Positions 14,921-24,587 of a stretch of DNA of 64,000 nt are shown here, piece by piece. Numbering within the stretch: position 1 is the stretch's first letter; the number at the start of each line of letters is the position of its first letter. A model generated the notes under the pieces. It ran no database searches, was not told the origin of the DNA, and worked only from the letters and a program-made list of their open reading frames with translations. A program made the translations under genes and the position numbers. The DNA comes from Gemmata sp051859125 (GTDB taxonomy: Bacteria; Planctomycetota; Planctomycetia; Gemmatales; Gemmataceae). The DNA lies in the NCBI RefSeq assembly GCF_051859125.1, contig NZ_JBHYGG010000201.1:1-64000 (forward strand), given 5' to 3'.

Positions 14921-16054
14921 CTACGGCAGGTCCCAGATGTACGCCATGTGGCTATCGTCGCTCACCAGGACGACCCGCCGCCCATCGAGCGAGGCGGCGA
15001 CGTAGATGCTGACGAAACTCTCGACGCCCGGCGGGATCGCCAGCTTGTGGACCGCCTCCCCGGTCCGGAGGTCGGCGACCACGACGACCATGGCCGACGC
15101 CACCTGGCCCCCGGTGACCTTGACCTCCGCTTCCGTGTACAGTACCCGCCCCCCGGCCAGGGGCGTCAGGCCCGTCCGCAGCTTCGCGCCGGCCCACTCC
15201 GCCTGCCTCTTCTCGCCCAGGTCCCAGAGTGCCTCCCGCCCCGACGGGCCGGTCACGATCATCGCCCTCCCGTCCTCCGCCACCTGGACCGGGTCGCGGG
15301 CCAACTTCGGCCGACCCAAGGGGACGGTCTCCAGGGGCTTGCCCGTCTTCGCGTCCCACACCCGGAGGACGGCCTCGCCGGCGTCGCCGTGGACGGCCGC
15401 CACCCGGGTGCCCTGGAGGTACACCCGCGACAGGCCCAGGACCGGGGCCGGGGTCTCGACCTCGAGAGGCCTCGACCCGTCGGCCGGCCACGGGAGGAAC
15501 GCGAGCTTCGTCTTGGACGCCGTCACCAGAAGCCGGCCGTCGGGTGCGAACGAGAAGCGGCCCTCGGTGCTGCTGATCTGGGCGGCCTCGGTGGCCGCGC
15601 CGGTAGCGAGCTCGTGGACGACGACCTTGGAGCCGTCCGCGTACGCCGTCGCCTTCCCGCCACTCGCGATCGCGCCCGGCCCGTCCAGTTTGATCGGCAC
15701 GCCGGTCCGCTTGCCCGTGGAGAGGTCGAAGAACACCGAAAGGTGCTCGAGCTCCGCGCCCCCCGCCGGCCTCGCCCTCCCGGCCAGCCCGAGCGTCCCC
15801 CCGTCGGGGGACAGGCTAATCGCCAGGACGTCTTGGACGTCGAGCGGGACGGTCCTGGTCGGCCTCAGCGGCCCGCCGGTGTTGGCCGGCTGAGGTGTCT
15901 TCGCGGGGGGCACGGGGGCGGGTCGATCGACCCGGGGTGCGGCGTTCTGGGCCGGCGGGGCCCCGGCGTCGGTCGCGGCGGGCGGGGCCTGGGAGCAGCC
16001 CGAGGCCACGACCAGGCTGGTCAGCCAGTTCGCCGTGCGTGTCGCGCGTCGCAT
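14921..16054 (-). CDS. WD40-like lipoprotein
   Basis: This 377-residue protein has a lipoprotein-type signal peptide (TSLVVASGCSQAPP, lipobox Cys about residue 20) and a Pro/Ala-rich spacer. Propeller-like repeats follow (ISLSPDGGTLGLAGRA, RFSFAPDGRLLVTASKTK, VLRVWDAKTGKPLETVPLG). It resembles the previous propeller protein in style and may be a paralogous cell-surface protein. The ATG at 16054 has GGAGG seven bases upstream; the frame to 16585 overlaps the next gene's promoter and is rejected. Confidence 0.75.
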   Translation of the reverse strand: MRRATRTANWLTSLVVASGCSQAPPAATDAGAPPAQNAAPRVDRPAPVPPAKTPQPANTGGPLRPTRTVPLDVQDVLAISLSPDGGTLGLAGRARPAGGAELEHLSVFFDLSTGKRTGVPIKLDGPGAIASGGKATAYADGSKVVVHELATGAATEAAQISSTEGRFSFAPDGRLLVTASKTKLAFLPWPADGSRPLEVETPAPVLGLSRVYLQGTRVAAVHGDAGEAVLRVWDAKTGKPLETVPLGRPKLARDPVQVAEDGRAMIVTGPSGREALWDLGEKRQAEWAGAKLRTGLTPLAGGRVLYTEAEVKVTGGQVASAMVVVVADLRTGEAVHKLAIPPGVESFVSIYVAASLDGRRVVLVSDDSHMAYIWDLP

Positions 16055-16294
16055 CGAGAGTCCTCCCGTCGGTGGTGGGTTCGCGACGTTAAGCCGTCGC
16101 GAACCCCTGGCGGTGCGAGGGTATTCGCGATTCCCCTGACGTGCAACTACCTTTTGAGGCGGGGGCGCGGTCATCCGCGGCCCTCGCCCCGTCCGACAGC
16201 GGAACTCGGCACCCGCGATTGGGTTGTTGACGGGGCCGCGGTCGCGCGGGACCATTGCCGGCGTCCATTTCAGGCCCGACCCCGGAGAACTACC

Positions 16295-16741
16295 GTGCGA
16301 ACACTCGCTCTCGCGAGCCTCATCCTCGTGACCTCTGGGTTCCTCGCCGCACAGAAGGAGCCGACCGACGCGGAACGGCTCCAGGGGGAGTGGGAGGTGA
16401 TCACGCTCGAGCAGGAGGGGAACGACCTCGCCGACTTCGTGAAGAAGAAGACGCCGGCGTTCGCCTTCGAGGGCACCGCGTACACGTTCAAACTGGAGGG
16501 GCTGAGGGCGGAGGCCGGGGAGTTCAAGCTCGACCCGAAGGCCAAGGTGCCCGCGGTGGACTGCAAGATTACCGCCGGCGAGCACAAGGGGAAGACGCAG
16601 CTCGGGATCTACCGGCTCGACGGCGACGCGCTGACGATCTGCTTTGCCGAGGAGGGGGCGGAGAAGCGGCCCACCGCGTTCAAGACGGTGGATGACGGCC
16701 CCGAGTACGTTATGTTCACCCTGAAGCGAAAGAAGAAGTGA
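16295..16741 (+). CDS. TIGR03067-domain exported protein
   Basis: This 148-residue protein has a signal peptide (LALASLILVTSGFLAAQ). The rest follows the Planctomycete TIGR03067 pattern: DAERLQGEWEVITLEQEGN at the start, LDPKAKVPAVDCKITAGEHKGK, then GIYRLDGDALTICFAEEGAEKRPTAF in short pieces. The function of the domain is unknown. The GTG at 16295 has GGAG nine bases upstream. It diverges from the WD40-like lipoprotein gene. Confidence 0.82.
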   Translation: MRTLALASLILVTSGFLAAQKEPTDAERLQGEWEVITLEQEGNDLADFVKKKTPAFAFEGTAYTFKLEGLRAEAGEFKLDPKAKVPAVDCKITAGEHKGKTQLGIYRLDGDALTICFAEEGAEKRPTAFKTVDDGPEYVMFTLKRKKK

Positions 16742-16766
16742 TCCGCTCGCAACACCGGGTGGGAGC

Positions 16767-17267
16767 TCACCCTGGCTGCGGCGGGTGCGACAGGGATGGC
16801 GTCGCCGGGGCGAGCAACAACTCCAGCTTCCTCAGCAGGTCGGTGGGGACTTGGGCCAGCGAGGGCCCGGGGCCGGGGATCGGTTCGGGGAACGCCCCCT
16901 GCCCCGAGTACAGGCCCAGCAGCCGGCACCGGTCCTGCTCCACCTCGAACGCCAGGTCCACGTCGCCGTTCCTGAGGGCGAGACGGAACAGCTCCTCGCG
17001 GCGGACGAGCGACTCCCCCAGGGCCAGCCGCCCCGCCTCGGTCCCCCGCTGCCGCTCGGCCTCCTCCGCCCAGATCCGCCGCACCTCGGCCAGGTCGTGC
17101 CACGCCGAGCTGAGCGCGATCCCGTACCGGGCCGCGGCCGCCCGCGCGACTTCAGTGGGCCCGTGCCCGTCGGCCAGTGCCCGGGCCATCTCCCCGAGGC
17201 ACCGCCGCCGGGTGTCCTTGGTGCGGGTTCGCCTCCGCCGCGTGCGGGGCGTGCGTGCAGCGGCCAT
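16767..17267 (-). CDS. Small terminase-subunit-like HTH protein (tentative)
   Basis: The 166-residue protein has a very basic N-terminus (RTPRTRRRRTRTK) and a helix-turn-helix-like region (GHGPTEVARAAAARYGIALSS). A long helical part follows, then a Pro-rich tail. This plan is reminiscent of phage terminase small subunits, but no large terminase is present, so a DNA-binding regulator is equally possible. I used the ATG at 17267, with GGAG eight bases upstream. The gene is convergent with the TIGR03067 gene, 25 bases apart. Confidence 0.45.
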   Translation of the reverse strand: MAAARTPRTRRRRTRTKDTRRRCLGEMARALADGHGPTEVARAAAARYGIALSSAWHDLAEVRRIWAEEAERQRGTEAGRLALGESLVRREELFRLALRNGDVDLAFEVEQDRCRLLGLYSGQGAFPEPIPGPGPSLAQVPTDLLRKLELLLAPATPSLSHPPQPG

Positions 17268-17448
17268 CGAAATCGCTCCGGTCCAGAGTTCAGGGCGGAC
17301 AGGGAGGTCTGCCACTCAAGTCTACACCTCAGTAACCGCCGATTAGGATGGCAGTTTGGCAACACCGGTCCGTTCCTGTCGCGTCTGCCGCAACGACGAC
17401 GAATGAACCGCTGCGGAACCTGGAACCGAAGTTCGAAAAGAGGAAGAA

Positions 17449-17802
17449 GTGAGTTCCGACACCGAGCGGATGGGTCAACTCCGGGCGATCGCCGGGTGGC
17501 TGGCGGCCTTCGGCGAGCCGACGCGGTTAGCAATGGTCCTCGAGCTGGCGGGCGGCGAGCGATCCGTCGGCGAACTGGCCGCTGTGGGCGGGACCAGCAT
17601 CGCGAACACCTCCCACCACCTGGCCCGGCTCCGGCGGGCCGGCGTGGTGGCCGTCACCCCCGCAGGCCGGCTCCGCCGCTACCGGCTACTCGGGGCCACC
17701 GTCACCCCGGGGGCGGTCGAACTGGCCCACGCGTCCGGAGCCCGCGTCACGCTCGACCGCGCCGCACTGTTCGCCACCACAGCGAGGGGGAAGAGGAAGT
17801 GA
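17449..17802 (+). CDS. ArsR-type winged-helix regulator
   Basis: The 117-residue protein contains LRAIAGWLAAFGEPTRLAMV followed by ELAAVGGTSIANTSHHLARL and a basic wing (AGRLRRYRL), the ArsR/SmtB HTH pattern. No cysteine pair for metal sensing is visible. The GTG start follows a purine-rich AGAGGAAGAA. Its TGA overlaps the GTG of the TIGR02996 gene, so it may control or be co-expressed with that gene. Confidence 0.8.
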   Translation: MSSDTERMGQLRAIAGWLAAFGEPTRLAMVLELAGGERSVGELAAVGGTSIANTSHHLARLRRAGVVAVTPAGRLRRYRLLGATVTPGAVELAHASGARVTLDRAALFATTARGKRK

Positions 17803-18518
17803 ACCCATCAGCGGACGAAGCCGGGTTCCTGGCGGCGATCTGCGCCGCACCCGACGACGACACGCCCCGCCTCGTCTATGCCGACTGGCTCCAGGAGCGC
17901 GGCGACGAGGCCCGCGCCGAGTTCATCCGCGTGCAGTGCGAGCTGGCGCGGGCGGGCGGGTGCCACTGGCCGGGGGAACCGACGGTCGGGTCGGCCCCGT
18001 GGAACCCGGCGCGGGAGGGACTCCGGCGGCGCGAGTACACGCTGCTCGACCGCCGGCGGGAGTTGCGCGGGCCGGCGTGGGGCGAGCTCGCCACGGAGTG
18101 GCCCCGGCGCGCCAGGGCCGACGGCCCGGAGTCCGCCGAGCGGCGGCCCCGGGCGACGCTCCGCCGCGGGTTCATCGACGAGGTGTGGGTCGAGGCCCCG
18201 GACTGGGTCCGCTACGCCGGGCCGGTGGCCGCGGCGCACCCGGTCCGGGTCGTACAGCTCGTCGGGGTGCAGGCGTTCGGGCTCGAAGACGGCATGGGGT
18301 GTTACTGGCAGCGAGAGGACGCGGAGGAGAGCCCGTACGGGTTTGATACCAGCATCCTCCCCGCCCCGCTGTTCGACCTGCTCGAGGGGTGGCGACCCGG
18401 CGAGCACTCCGCCTACATCCGCTAGTTCGACACCTTGGAGTCGGCCCGCGACGCGCTCGGGCGGTCGGCCCTCGAGTACGCTCGCCGCGAGGCCGCCAGG
18501 GTCCGCGCTGCCACCTGA
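17799..18518 (+). pseudogene. TIGR02996-domain gene interrupted by an in-frame amber codon
   Basis: The N-terminus FLAAICAAPDDDTPRLVYAD is the TIGR02996 domain; the GTG start overlaps the ArsR stop. Translation stops at TAG (18423-18425) after 208 residues. The same frame continues as FDTLESARDALGRSALEYAR to a TGA at 18516-18518, and the continuation reads like the normal protein end. So a single nonsense mutation removes 30 residues, or the codon is read through. The truncated product may still work, since the loss is only at the C-terminus. Confidence 0.7.
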
Positions 18519-18884
18519 CCGTTTCACCGGCCGTACGGCCTGACCAAACGCACGGGGTTGAGCGATGGCGGAGGCGAGCGATGAACCGCAACCGATGGCG
18601 TGCTACCGGGTGGCTCACGTGTCCAGGCACGCCGGGTATAACGTAAGATGCCCATCTGACCTGCGCGCGATTGGGGCATCGTGCGACAATGCCCGAGGCC
18701 CTAAGCCCGGACGAACGGTAGGACTGTACCGATTCGCCGATGCTCTTCTCATCCGGCCGTTGCTCCCACCCCGTAAACCGTGTGCATCGGGTCGTTCGCC
18801 CTGTTATCTTCACGAGTGAGAGGACGCCACGCCGCACCGATCCGGCATTACGGTCGGTCGTCGCGAGCGCGATCCTACCCAACC
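18519..18884. other. Intergenic region before the ATPase-protease pair
   Basis: About 365 bases. A short frame (18565-18819) has a weak ribosome site but no recognisable product. The region is less GC-rich than its surroundings and should contain the promoter of the ietAS-like pair; I see no clear consensus boxes. Confidence 0.4.
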
Positions 18885-19907
18885 ATGGCCCGCTCAGACC
18901 TCATCAAGCGATTGTTCCGCAGTTTCCGGCTGGGTGATCAGCCCGGCTTCGTCGCCGCCGCGCACGAGATGATCGATGAGGAACGGAAGAAGCACCACAC
19001 GGTGCTTGCGGACGAACTGGCACACATCCTTGACGCCCGCAACGAGCGGAACGGGACGTCCCACCACCGGTTCGACGCCCTCCCCAAGGACAAGGAGCGG
19101 GGCACCGACCTCGTCGAGGTCTTCTCCCCACGGCATCGGCTCGACGACCTGGTCCTCGCCCCCCCGCAGGTCGAGGCCCTGCGCACGGTTTGCCGGGAGG
19201 TTCAAGGGTGGGATGTTTTGGAGGCCAACGGGCTCCGGCCGGCCAGCCGATTACTCTTCTGCGGCCCGCCGGGCTGCGGAAAGTCCGTCACCGCCGAGGC
19301 CGTCGCCGCCGCACTCGCCCGCCCTCTGCTCTACGTCCGCTTCGATTCTGTTGTCTCCAGTTTGCTCGGCGAGACCGCGGCCAACCTGCGCAAGGTGTTC
19401 GACTTCGCGTCGCGGGGGACGTGGGTCGTGCTGTTCGATGAGTTCGATGCGATCGGTCGCTCCCGGGACGACGCGACCGAGCACGGCGAACTGAAGCGGG
19501 TGGTAAACGCCTTCCTCCAAATGCTCGACCGCTTCGAGGGGCGATCCGTCATCATCGCGGCCACGAACTTCGAGGAGTCGCTCGACCCGGCGTTGTGGCG
19601 GCGGTTCGACGAGGTCATGCGATTCCAGCGGCCGACGGCCGACCAAGTCGAGTCGCTCGTCCGCCGGCGGTGTGCCGCGTGGCTCGGCCCGAAGGCGGGC
19701 GTCGCGGGGATCGTCCGCGAGTTGGTGGGCAGCAGTCACGCCGAGGTCGAGCGGGTGTGCTACGACGCCGCCAAGCGGGCCGCGCTCGCCGGCCGGCCGG
19801 TGCTGGCGGCCGAGGATTGGTCGTACGCCCTCGGCCGCCACGGGGTGCGGCGGCAAACTATGGACGCCCGGCCGGCCGACCGCCCGCCGGAAGTGGACCG
19901 CGAATAA
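18885..19907 (+). CDS. ietA: AAA+ ATPase of an IetAS-like anti-phage pair
   Basis: This 340-residue AAA+ protein has Walker A GPPGCGKS (127-134), Walker B VVLFDEFDAIG (181-191), sensor-1 AATNFE (N228) and an arginine-finger region ALWRRFDEV (237-244). The first 115 residues are helical. It is followed after one base by a subtilase gene, so the two form an operon. AAA ATPase plus subtilisin-like protease is the IetAS arrangement, known from plasmid incompatibility and later reported as anti-phage; the ATPase probably regulates or loads the protease. The name rests on architecture, not on a search. Confidence 0.82.
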   Translation: MARSDLIKRLFRSFRLGDQPGFVAAAHEMIDEERKKHHTVLADELAHILDARNERNGTSHHRFDALPKDKERGTDLVEVFSPRHRLDDLVLAPPQVEALRTVCREVQGWDVLEANGLRPASRLLFCGPPGCGKSVTAEAVAAALARPLLYVRFDSVVSSLLGETAANLRKVFDFASRGTWVVLFDEFDAIGRSRDDATEHGELKRVVNAFLQMLDRFEGRSVIIAATNFEESLDPALWRRFDEVMRFQRPTADQVESLVRRRCAAWLGPKAGVAGIVRELVGSSHAEVERVCYDAAKRAALAGRPVLAAEDWSYALGRHGVRRQTMDARPADRPPEVDRE

Positions 19908-19908
19908 C

Positions 19909-22659
19909 ATGGCCCGCGACAACCTCGACCACATCCGCCTCGCCCGACTCGAGGTCGCCCCCCAGTTCAAACCCGGCCAGCCCGGACGATCGGGGCTGCG
20001 CCTCCGCCCGGATCCGTTGGGGCACACTAATCGACTTCTCGATGAGGCGGCGGCCACCGTCAATGTGACCACCCTCAACCGCCCACCTGGCGTGTCTCCG
20101 GACCGGCTCTTCGTCCTCAGGATGCGGTTCCTTGAGGACGCGCAGCGAGACTTGTTAACCCGGTTCGGCGTTGTCGTGAACGAGCGAGAGGATCGCCGAC
20201 CCATCGATCCGGCTTACTACGAGTTGCTTGTCGAGTTCGAAGAGGACTGGCATCGAGTCGCCTTCACTAACCAGTGGTGCCAGGGGAAGTGGGGTGTCCA
20301 CGCAATCGACCTTGCGCGGGCTTCGGACGGAAACCCAGACGAGCGGCGTTACCTCCTGCGGTTCCTAGACCTCCCCTCCGCCAAGGCGTTTGAGGCCAAG
20401 GGGAGCGCGGGGTGCCACGTGCCGCACAAGATCATCGTGAAACACAAGAAGGTGTCGTACGCCGTCACGAGTGTCGTCAGCGTACAGTTCCTTGACACGG
20501 CCGCCCTCGACAGGTTCTTGGGTGAACTCCGCGACCGTCGAAATGGTTCCCACGATCAGGGAACTCTGACCGCGATCCAACGGGCCACATTGTTCGACGC
20601 CCTTGACCGCATCGAACGCCCCGGACCGGAGGAGCGGCAAGGGGAGCGCCTTCGAACCACCGGGGCACCGAGTGCGGCCGTGTTCCCCGTCGACGTGGAC
20701 CTCTGGCACCCCGGGTCGAGTCAACTCGTTAGGGAGGCTATCGAACAGTTCCGGAACCTCGTCGCGGTTGCCGGAGGAACAATCGTTGGCCCCGTCCGCC
20801 CCGTGATGCAGACGCTCCTCATCGCTCGCGTTGTGGGTGGGGCACGTACCCTCGATGCCCTCCTCAATTACGACCGTGTGGCGCGCGTCGATCTCCCGCC
20901 CGTGTTGGCCCCGTTCCGATTCGCGTCGGCTGACACGCGGCCGGCGCGTGTCGATCCGCACGCGATCCCGACCGATGGGCCGCTCGCGTGTGTCGTCGAT
21001 TCGGGGGTCGTAGCCGGCCACCCACTCCTTCGAGACCTGGTTGTAGACGAGGAGGACTTTCGATCCGGGGAGGAGGGTCCAGCGGACCAGGTCGGCCACG
21101 GGACGCACGTCGCGGGCATCGTCGTTTACGGCGACATCGCGTCCCTCCTGCAGAGCGACCGCCCGTGGGAGCCGAAGGTGCGCGTGGTGAGCGCAAAGGT
21201 CCTCCGGCGCGTCGCGGGCGGCTTCGACGGGGAAGACGTCCGGCCCGGGTTTTCTGCTGGGGAGCGCGCCGAGAGCCAGATCGAAGACGCCGTCCGGCGG
21301 TTCGCCCTGGACCCCGACCGCAAGTGCCGGGTGTTCAACCTCTCGATCGGCAATGCCGCCCTCTGCCTCGGGAGGGGGCACCAGCTCCCCTGGGCACTGC
21401 TCCTCGACGAACTCGCAAGAGAGTTGGACATCGTGGTCGTTGTCTCGGCCGGCAACGTGGGGTGCCCGAACGTCCCCACTGTGCCGGGCCGGGACGAATT
21501 CCGGGCGGCCGTCCGGGAGCAGCTCTTCTCCGACGAGCACGCCCTGATCGACCCGGCGAGTGCGATGACGGCGCTCACAGTTGGGGCGGTCAGTCGCCGT
21601 GGCTCGTTCACTACCCCGGACACCGAATGGGGCGACATGGTCGCCTCGCCGGCCGACTGCCCGGCACCCATTACGCGGACCGGCACACTGGCCCCTAACG
21701 GGGCCGGCCCCGCCCGCGCGGTGAAACCGGAGCTCGTCTGGTTCGGTGGCAACCTGTCGCTGATGTCGAACGGCGCGTGGCACGACAAGCACCCCGAGCT
21801 CGGGGAGCCGTCGCTGAACCACGATTTCACGTCCCGCTGGTTGACCACAGCGAACGGCACGAGCGTGGCCGCCCCGTTTGTCACGCACGTCTGCTCGCTG
21901 GTCGAGGAACGGATGCGACGCCTCCTCAATGCTTCTCCCTCGGCCAACCTGATCCGGGCACTCGCGGTCAACTCGGCCCGGGTGCCCAAGGCGGCCGAGG
22001 AGTGGCTCGGGGGTGATCTCACGGAGGCGCAGGCTAACCGGCGTCGGCTCAGGGCGGTGGGGTACGGCATGCCGGACCCGTACCGGGCCTGTTACTCCGA
22101 CAACCACCGCGCGGTCATGTTCGCCGAGGACCGCGTCGCGGAGCGACACTTCCACCTCTACCACTTCACCATTCCGCCCGCCTTCGTGAGCGGGCGGGGG
22201 GTCCGGCTGATCCGGGCAACGGTGGCACACGACCCGCCGGTTCGTGGGACGCGTTTGGAATACCTGAGTAGGTCGCTGACGATCCAGCTGTACCGTGGTG
22301 TGAGCACCGAGCAGATCCGGCGAGCGCTGTCGGAGGCCGGCGGGGACGCGAGCGCGGTCAAGTTGCCGGAGCGGGCGTCGCGGTTCGAGTCGCAGCTGTA
22401 CGAGTGGTCAACGGTCCAGTCCGTGGAGTGTTGCAGCAATGCGCGGACGAGTTTCGAGTGCTTCGACGATCACGAGGCCGCCCGCGGCACCTGGCACGTC
22501 CTCGTCGGCTGCAAACCGCGCTTCGGAACGGAATACAGCACGAGTCCGCAGCGGTACGCACTCGTGCTCTCGATCGAGCACTCCGACGAGAAGGTGGAGG
22601 TCTACCTGCCGCTCCGATTGCAGGTCGAGGAGCGGGCGCGCGTCCGCCCGCGAACGTGA
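19909..22659 (+). CDS. ietS: Subtilisin-like serine protease of an IetAS-like pair
   Basis: This 916-residue S8 peptidase has a long N-terminal region (1-350) with no signal peptide, suggesting it is cytoplasmic. The triad is visible: Asp364 in ACVVDSG, His397 in GHGTHVAGI and Ser652 in TANGTSVAAPFV, with the oxyanion Asn in VVSAGNVG. The catalytic domain is followed by about 220 residues of beta-rich domain. The ATG is one base after the ATPase stop. It is predicted to act with that ATPase in defence, activated by infection; this is known for the family and inferred here. Confidence 0.85.
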   Translation: MARDNLDHIRLARLEVAPQFKPGQPGRSGLRLRPDPLGHTNRLLDEAAATVNVTTLNRPPGVSPDRLFVLRMRFLEDAQRDLLTRFGVVVNEREDRRPIDPAYYELLVEFEEDWHRVAFTNQWCQGKWGVHAIDLARASDGNPDERRYLLRFLDLPSAKAFEAKGSAGCHVPHKIIVKHKKVSYAVTSVVSVQFLDTAALDRFLGELRDRRNGSHDQGTLTAIQRATLFDALDRIERPGPEERQGERLRTTGAPSAAVFPVDVDLWHPGSSQLVREAIEQFRNLVAVAGGTIVGPVRPVMQTLLIARVVGGARTLDALLNYDRVARVDLPPVLAPFRFASADTRPARVDPHAIPTDGPLACVVDSGVVAGHPLLRDLVVDEEDFRSGEEGPADQVGHGTHVAGIVVYGDIASLLQSDRPWEPKVRVVSAKVLRRVAGGFDGEDVRPGFSAGERAESQIEDAVRRFALDPDRKCRVFNLSIGNAALCLGRGHQLPWALLLDELARELDIVVVVSAGNVGCPNVPTVPGRDEFRAAVREQLFSDEHALIDPASAMTALTVGAVSRRGSFTTPDTEWGDMVASPADCPAPITRTGTLAPNGAGPARAVKPELVWFGGNLSLMSNGAWHDKHPELGEPSLNHDFTSRWLTTANGTSVAAPFVTHVCSLVEERMRRLLNASPSANLIRALAVNSARVPKAAEEWLGGDLTEAQANRRRLRAVGYGMPDPYRACYSDNHRAVMFAEDRVAERHFHLYHFTIPPAFVSGRGVRLIRATVAHDPPVRGTRLEYLSRSLTIQLYRGVSTEQIRRALSEAGGDASAVKLPERASRFESQLYEWSTVQSVECCSNARTSFECFDDHEAARGTWHVLVGCKPRFGTEYSTSPQRYALVLSIEHSDEKVEVYLPLRLQVEERARVRPRT

Positions 22660-22862
22660 GACCAATCTGGTGGGCGAGATCGTGTGCCGGCGCGTGCAGT
22701 GTCGATTCGTCGGTCGCGACCAGTCATTTGACGACGCGGTGTGCGGAGGATCCGAATCACACCCATGACCGACGCACTCGCACTCTGGGTCGCGTGCCTC
22801 GCCGACCCGGTCGACGACACGGACCGGCGGCGCCCCGCGGTGCGGGCCAGCGGGGTGCCGGC

Positions 22863-23318
22863 TCACTGCGACGCCACCGACGGGCTCTTGCCGAGGTCGA
22901 TTGTGAGCGGGGCGGGCGCGTCGGTGACCGTTATTTCGAGCGAGGTGGCGTCCGTCCCGAGTTCGTCCGGGAGGAGCGACTTTCCCCCCGCGGTGACGTG
23001 CTTCACCCGAATCTTGTACTTCCCCGGCGGGATGCCGCTGCCGGTCGGCCCGGTCACCTCGAACGCCCCCGTCGCCGGGTCCGGGGCCTCCGCCAGGTAC
23101 ACCGCCCCCGGCTTGCCGCCGGGCTGGACGGCCACGAACGACAGGCCGAACTCCCCGCCCAGCTCCTTCGCCCGGTAGGGCTCCCCGTCCTTGAGTACCA
23201 CGCCCCTGAGGACCGGGCCGGAGGTGCCCCGGTTGCCGCACCCCGCGACGAACGGGACCAGGAGGAGGCCGGACACGGCGGACAGGACGAGGAGGCGGCG
23301 CGGCAGGGACACGGGCAT
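22863..23318 (-). CDS. Small lipoprotein, carboxypeptidase-regulatory-like fold
   Basis: This 151-residue protein has a lipoprotein signal (LLVLSAVSGLLLVPFVAGCG). The beta-rich body contains VLRGVVLKDGEPY and GIPPGKYKIRVKHVTAGGK, typical of transthyretin-like regulatory domains on Planctomycete lipoproteins. It lies 40 bases downstream of a DUF1559 gene on the same strand. The same gene pair occurs at 47130-48606 and 52059-53457. Confidence 0.78.
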   Translation of the reverse strand: MPVSLPRRLLVLSAVSGLLLVPFVAGCGNRGTSGPVLRGVVLKDGEPYRAKELGGEFGLSFVAVQPGGKPGAVYLAEAPDPATGAFEVTGPTGSGIPPGKYKIRVKHVTAGGKSLLPDELGTDATSLEITVTDAPAPLTIDLGKSPSVASQ

Positions 23319-23358
23319 GGGATCGGCTCCGATCGGGGGAGGGGCGGCCGGGTTCGGG

Positions 23359-24183
23359 TCAGTCGATGGTGACGGTGCCCCCGTCGGCCGGCGCGATCAT
23401 GCTGGCGGTCGTGGCGTTCGAGTACGACACCGACCGCACCGACCCGTCGGCGAACCCGATCAGCGCCCCGCCGGGGAAGGGCGAGCCGAACGTGCTCAGG
23501 TCCGGGTACCCGGTGCCGTCCTTGTCCTGGACCAGCCCCGCGTTGCGGCCCCGGGCGGTGCTCCCGTACCCGCCCATGAGGATGCTCCCGTCGTACCCGG
23601 TGTACCCGGTCGTGGCCTCGTAGTCGCCCCGCCGGAGTGCCTTCTGGCCGACCAGGATCGTGTTCGAGGTGCCGTCGGCGATCCGCTCCAGCCGTACCTT
23701 GGCGTCGGCGAGCAGGTGGCCGATGCCCGACGGGTCGTTGATGGCGACGTTCAGGGCGTAGTCGGTCCGCGGGCCGACGCTCGCGGTGCCGGCCCCGGTC
23801 GTTCCGGACCGCGAACGGGCCGGGCAGATGAACACTTGAATCGGCTGCACGAGCGGGGTGGCCTGCGTGGTCGCGGTGTAGAACGCGGTCTGCTCCAGTT
23901 GGGGCAGGACGGAGTACGCCCAGCACCCCGCGTTGTTGGTCGCGTCGGCGTAGGTCCGCAGGCCGTTGTACGGCAGCCGCCCGACCGAGTCGTGGTACGA
24001 GTGGCACCCGAGGGCGAGCTGCTTGAGGTTGTTCGTCCCCTTCATCCGGGCGGCCGCCTCCCGCACCTTCTGCACGGCCGGCAGGAGCAGGCCGATGAGG
24101 ATGGCGATGATCGCGATGACGACGAGCAACTCGATCAGCGTGAACGCGGCGGCTCGGCGCGGCCGGGGGAGAGGCTGGCCCAT
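23359..24183 (-). CDS. DUF1559 prepilin-like protein
   Basis: This 274-residue protein begins with a basic leader and AFTLIELLVVIAIIAILIGLL, a type IV prepilin-like methylation/cleavage helix. AAARMKGTNNLKQLALGCHSYHD, given here only by its start at residue 34, marks DUF1559, an abundant Planctomycete surface family. The C-terminus has the usual FADGSVRSV motif. The ATG at 24183 has GGAG seven bases upstream. It probably forms surface fibres or pseudopilus-like structures together with the downstream lipoprotein. Confidence 0.9.
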   Translation of the reverse strand: MGQPLPRPRRAAAFTLIELLVVIAIIAILIGLLLPAVQKVREAAARMKGTNNLKQLALGCHSYHDSVGRLPYNGLRTYADATNNAGCWAYSVLPQLEQTAFYTATTQATPLVQPIQVFICPARSRSGTTGAGTASVGPRTDYALNVAINDPSGIGHLLADAKVRLERIADGTSNTILVGQKALRRGDYEATTGYTGYDGSILMGGYGSTARGRNAGLVQDKDGTGYPDLSTFGSPFPGGALIGFADGSVRSVSYSNATTASMIAPADGGTVTID

Positions 24184-24587
24184 CGTGGTCACTCCTGGGT
24201 TACCGGGCGCGAGGAGCAGGAATCGGACCGGTTCGAGCTGAGGGTGGGTTGCGTCCCGCTCCGCCGACCTGTTGTCCGGTGCCCGTCGGTTCTCACACAA
24301 CTTTCTCGGCCGGCCCGCGAGATTTCGCCAACCGGGCGGTGGCCCCGGTTGCGTCTCAGCCGGGAGCCGGGTAGAACGGCGTTCTCACCGTGGAGCTGTG
24401 TGGGGCCGCTTGTGGCACCACCCGCCGGGTGCGGCCCGCCGCACTGTTTCGGGCCGCGACCGACCACACGGTGGTCCGCCCGGGTTGTGACCGCGGCGCC
24501 CCGTGGCGGCGAATCCGCCGGACCGGCTGTGAGATTCCCCCTCGGCCGGTCAATAGGTCAGTACGCCGGGGGCTGGAGCGGTTCTCG
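24184..24587. other. Divergent intergenic region
   Basis: About 400 bases between the leftward DUF1559 gene and the rightward ECF sigma gene. It should carry both promoters. I see no clear -35/-10 pair, palindrome or ORF with a ribosome site. Confidence 0.4.

Noticed and set aside
14948..16741. 597-codon plus-strand ORF
   Set aside because: Only its last 148 codons (from 16295) form a real protein; the rest is the shadow of the WD40-like lipoprotein gene.
18565..18819. 84-codon plus-strand ORF before the ATPase gene
   Set aside because: Weak ribosome site, no recognisable domain, and composition unlike the neighbouring genes; possibly a transposase scrap but not supportable.
22741..22862. 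Short ORF after the subtilase beginning MTDALALWVACLADPVDD
   Set aside because: It vaguely resembles a TIGR02996 start, but the rest reads as the antisense of the lipoprotein gene; too weak to annotate.
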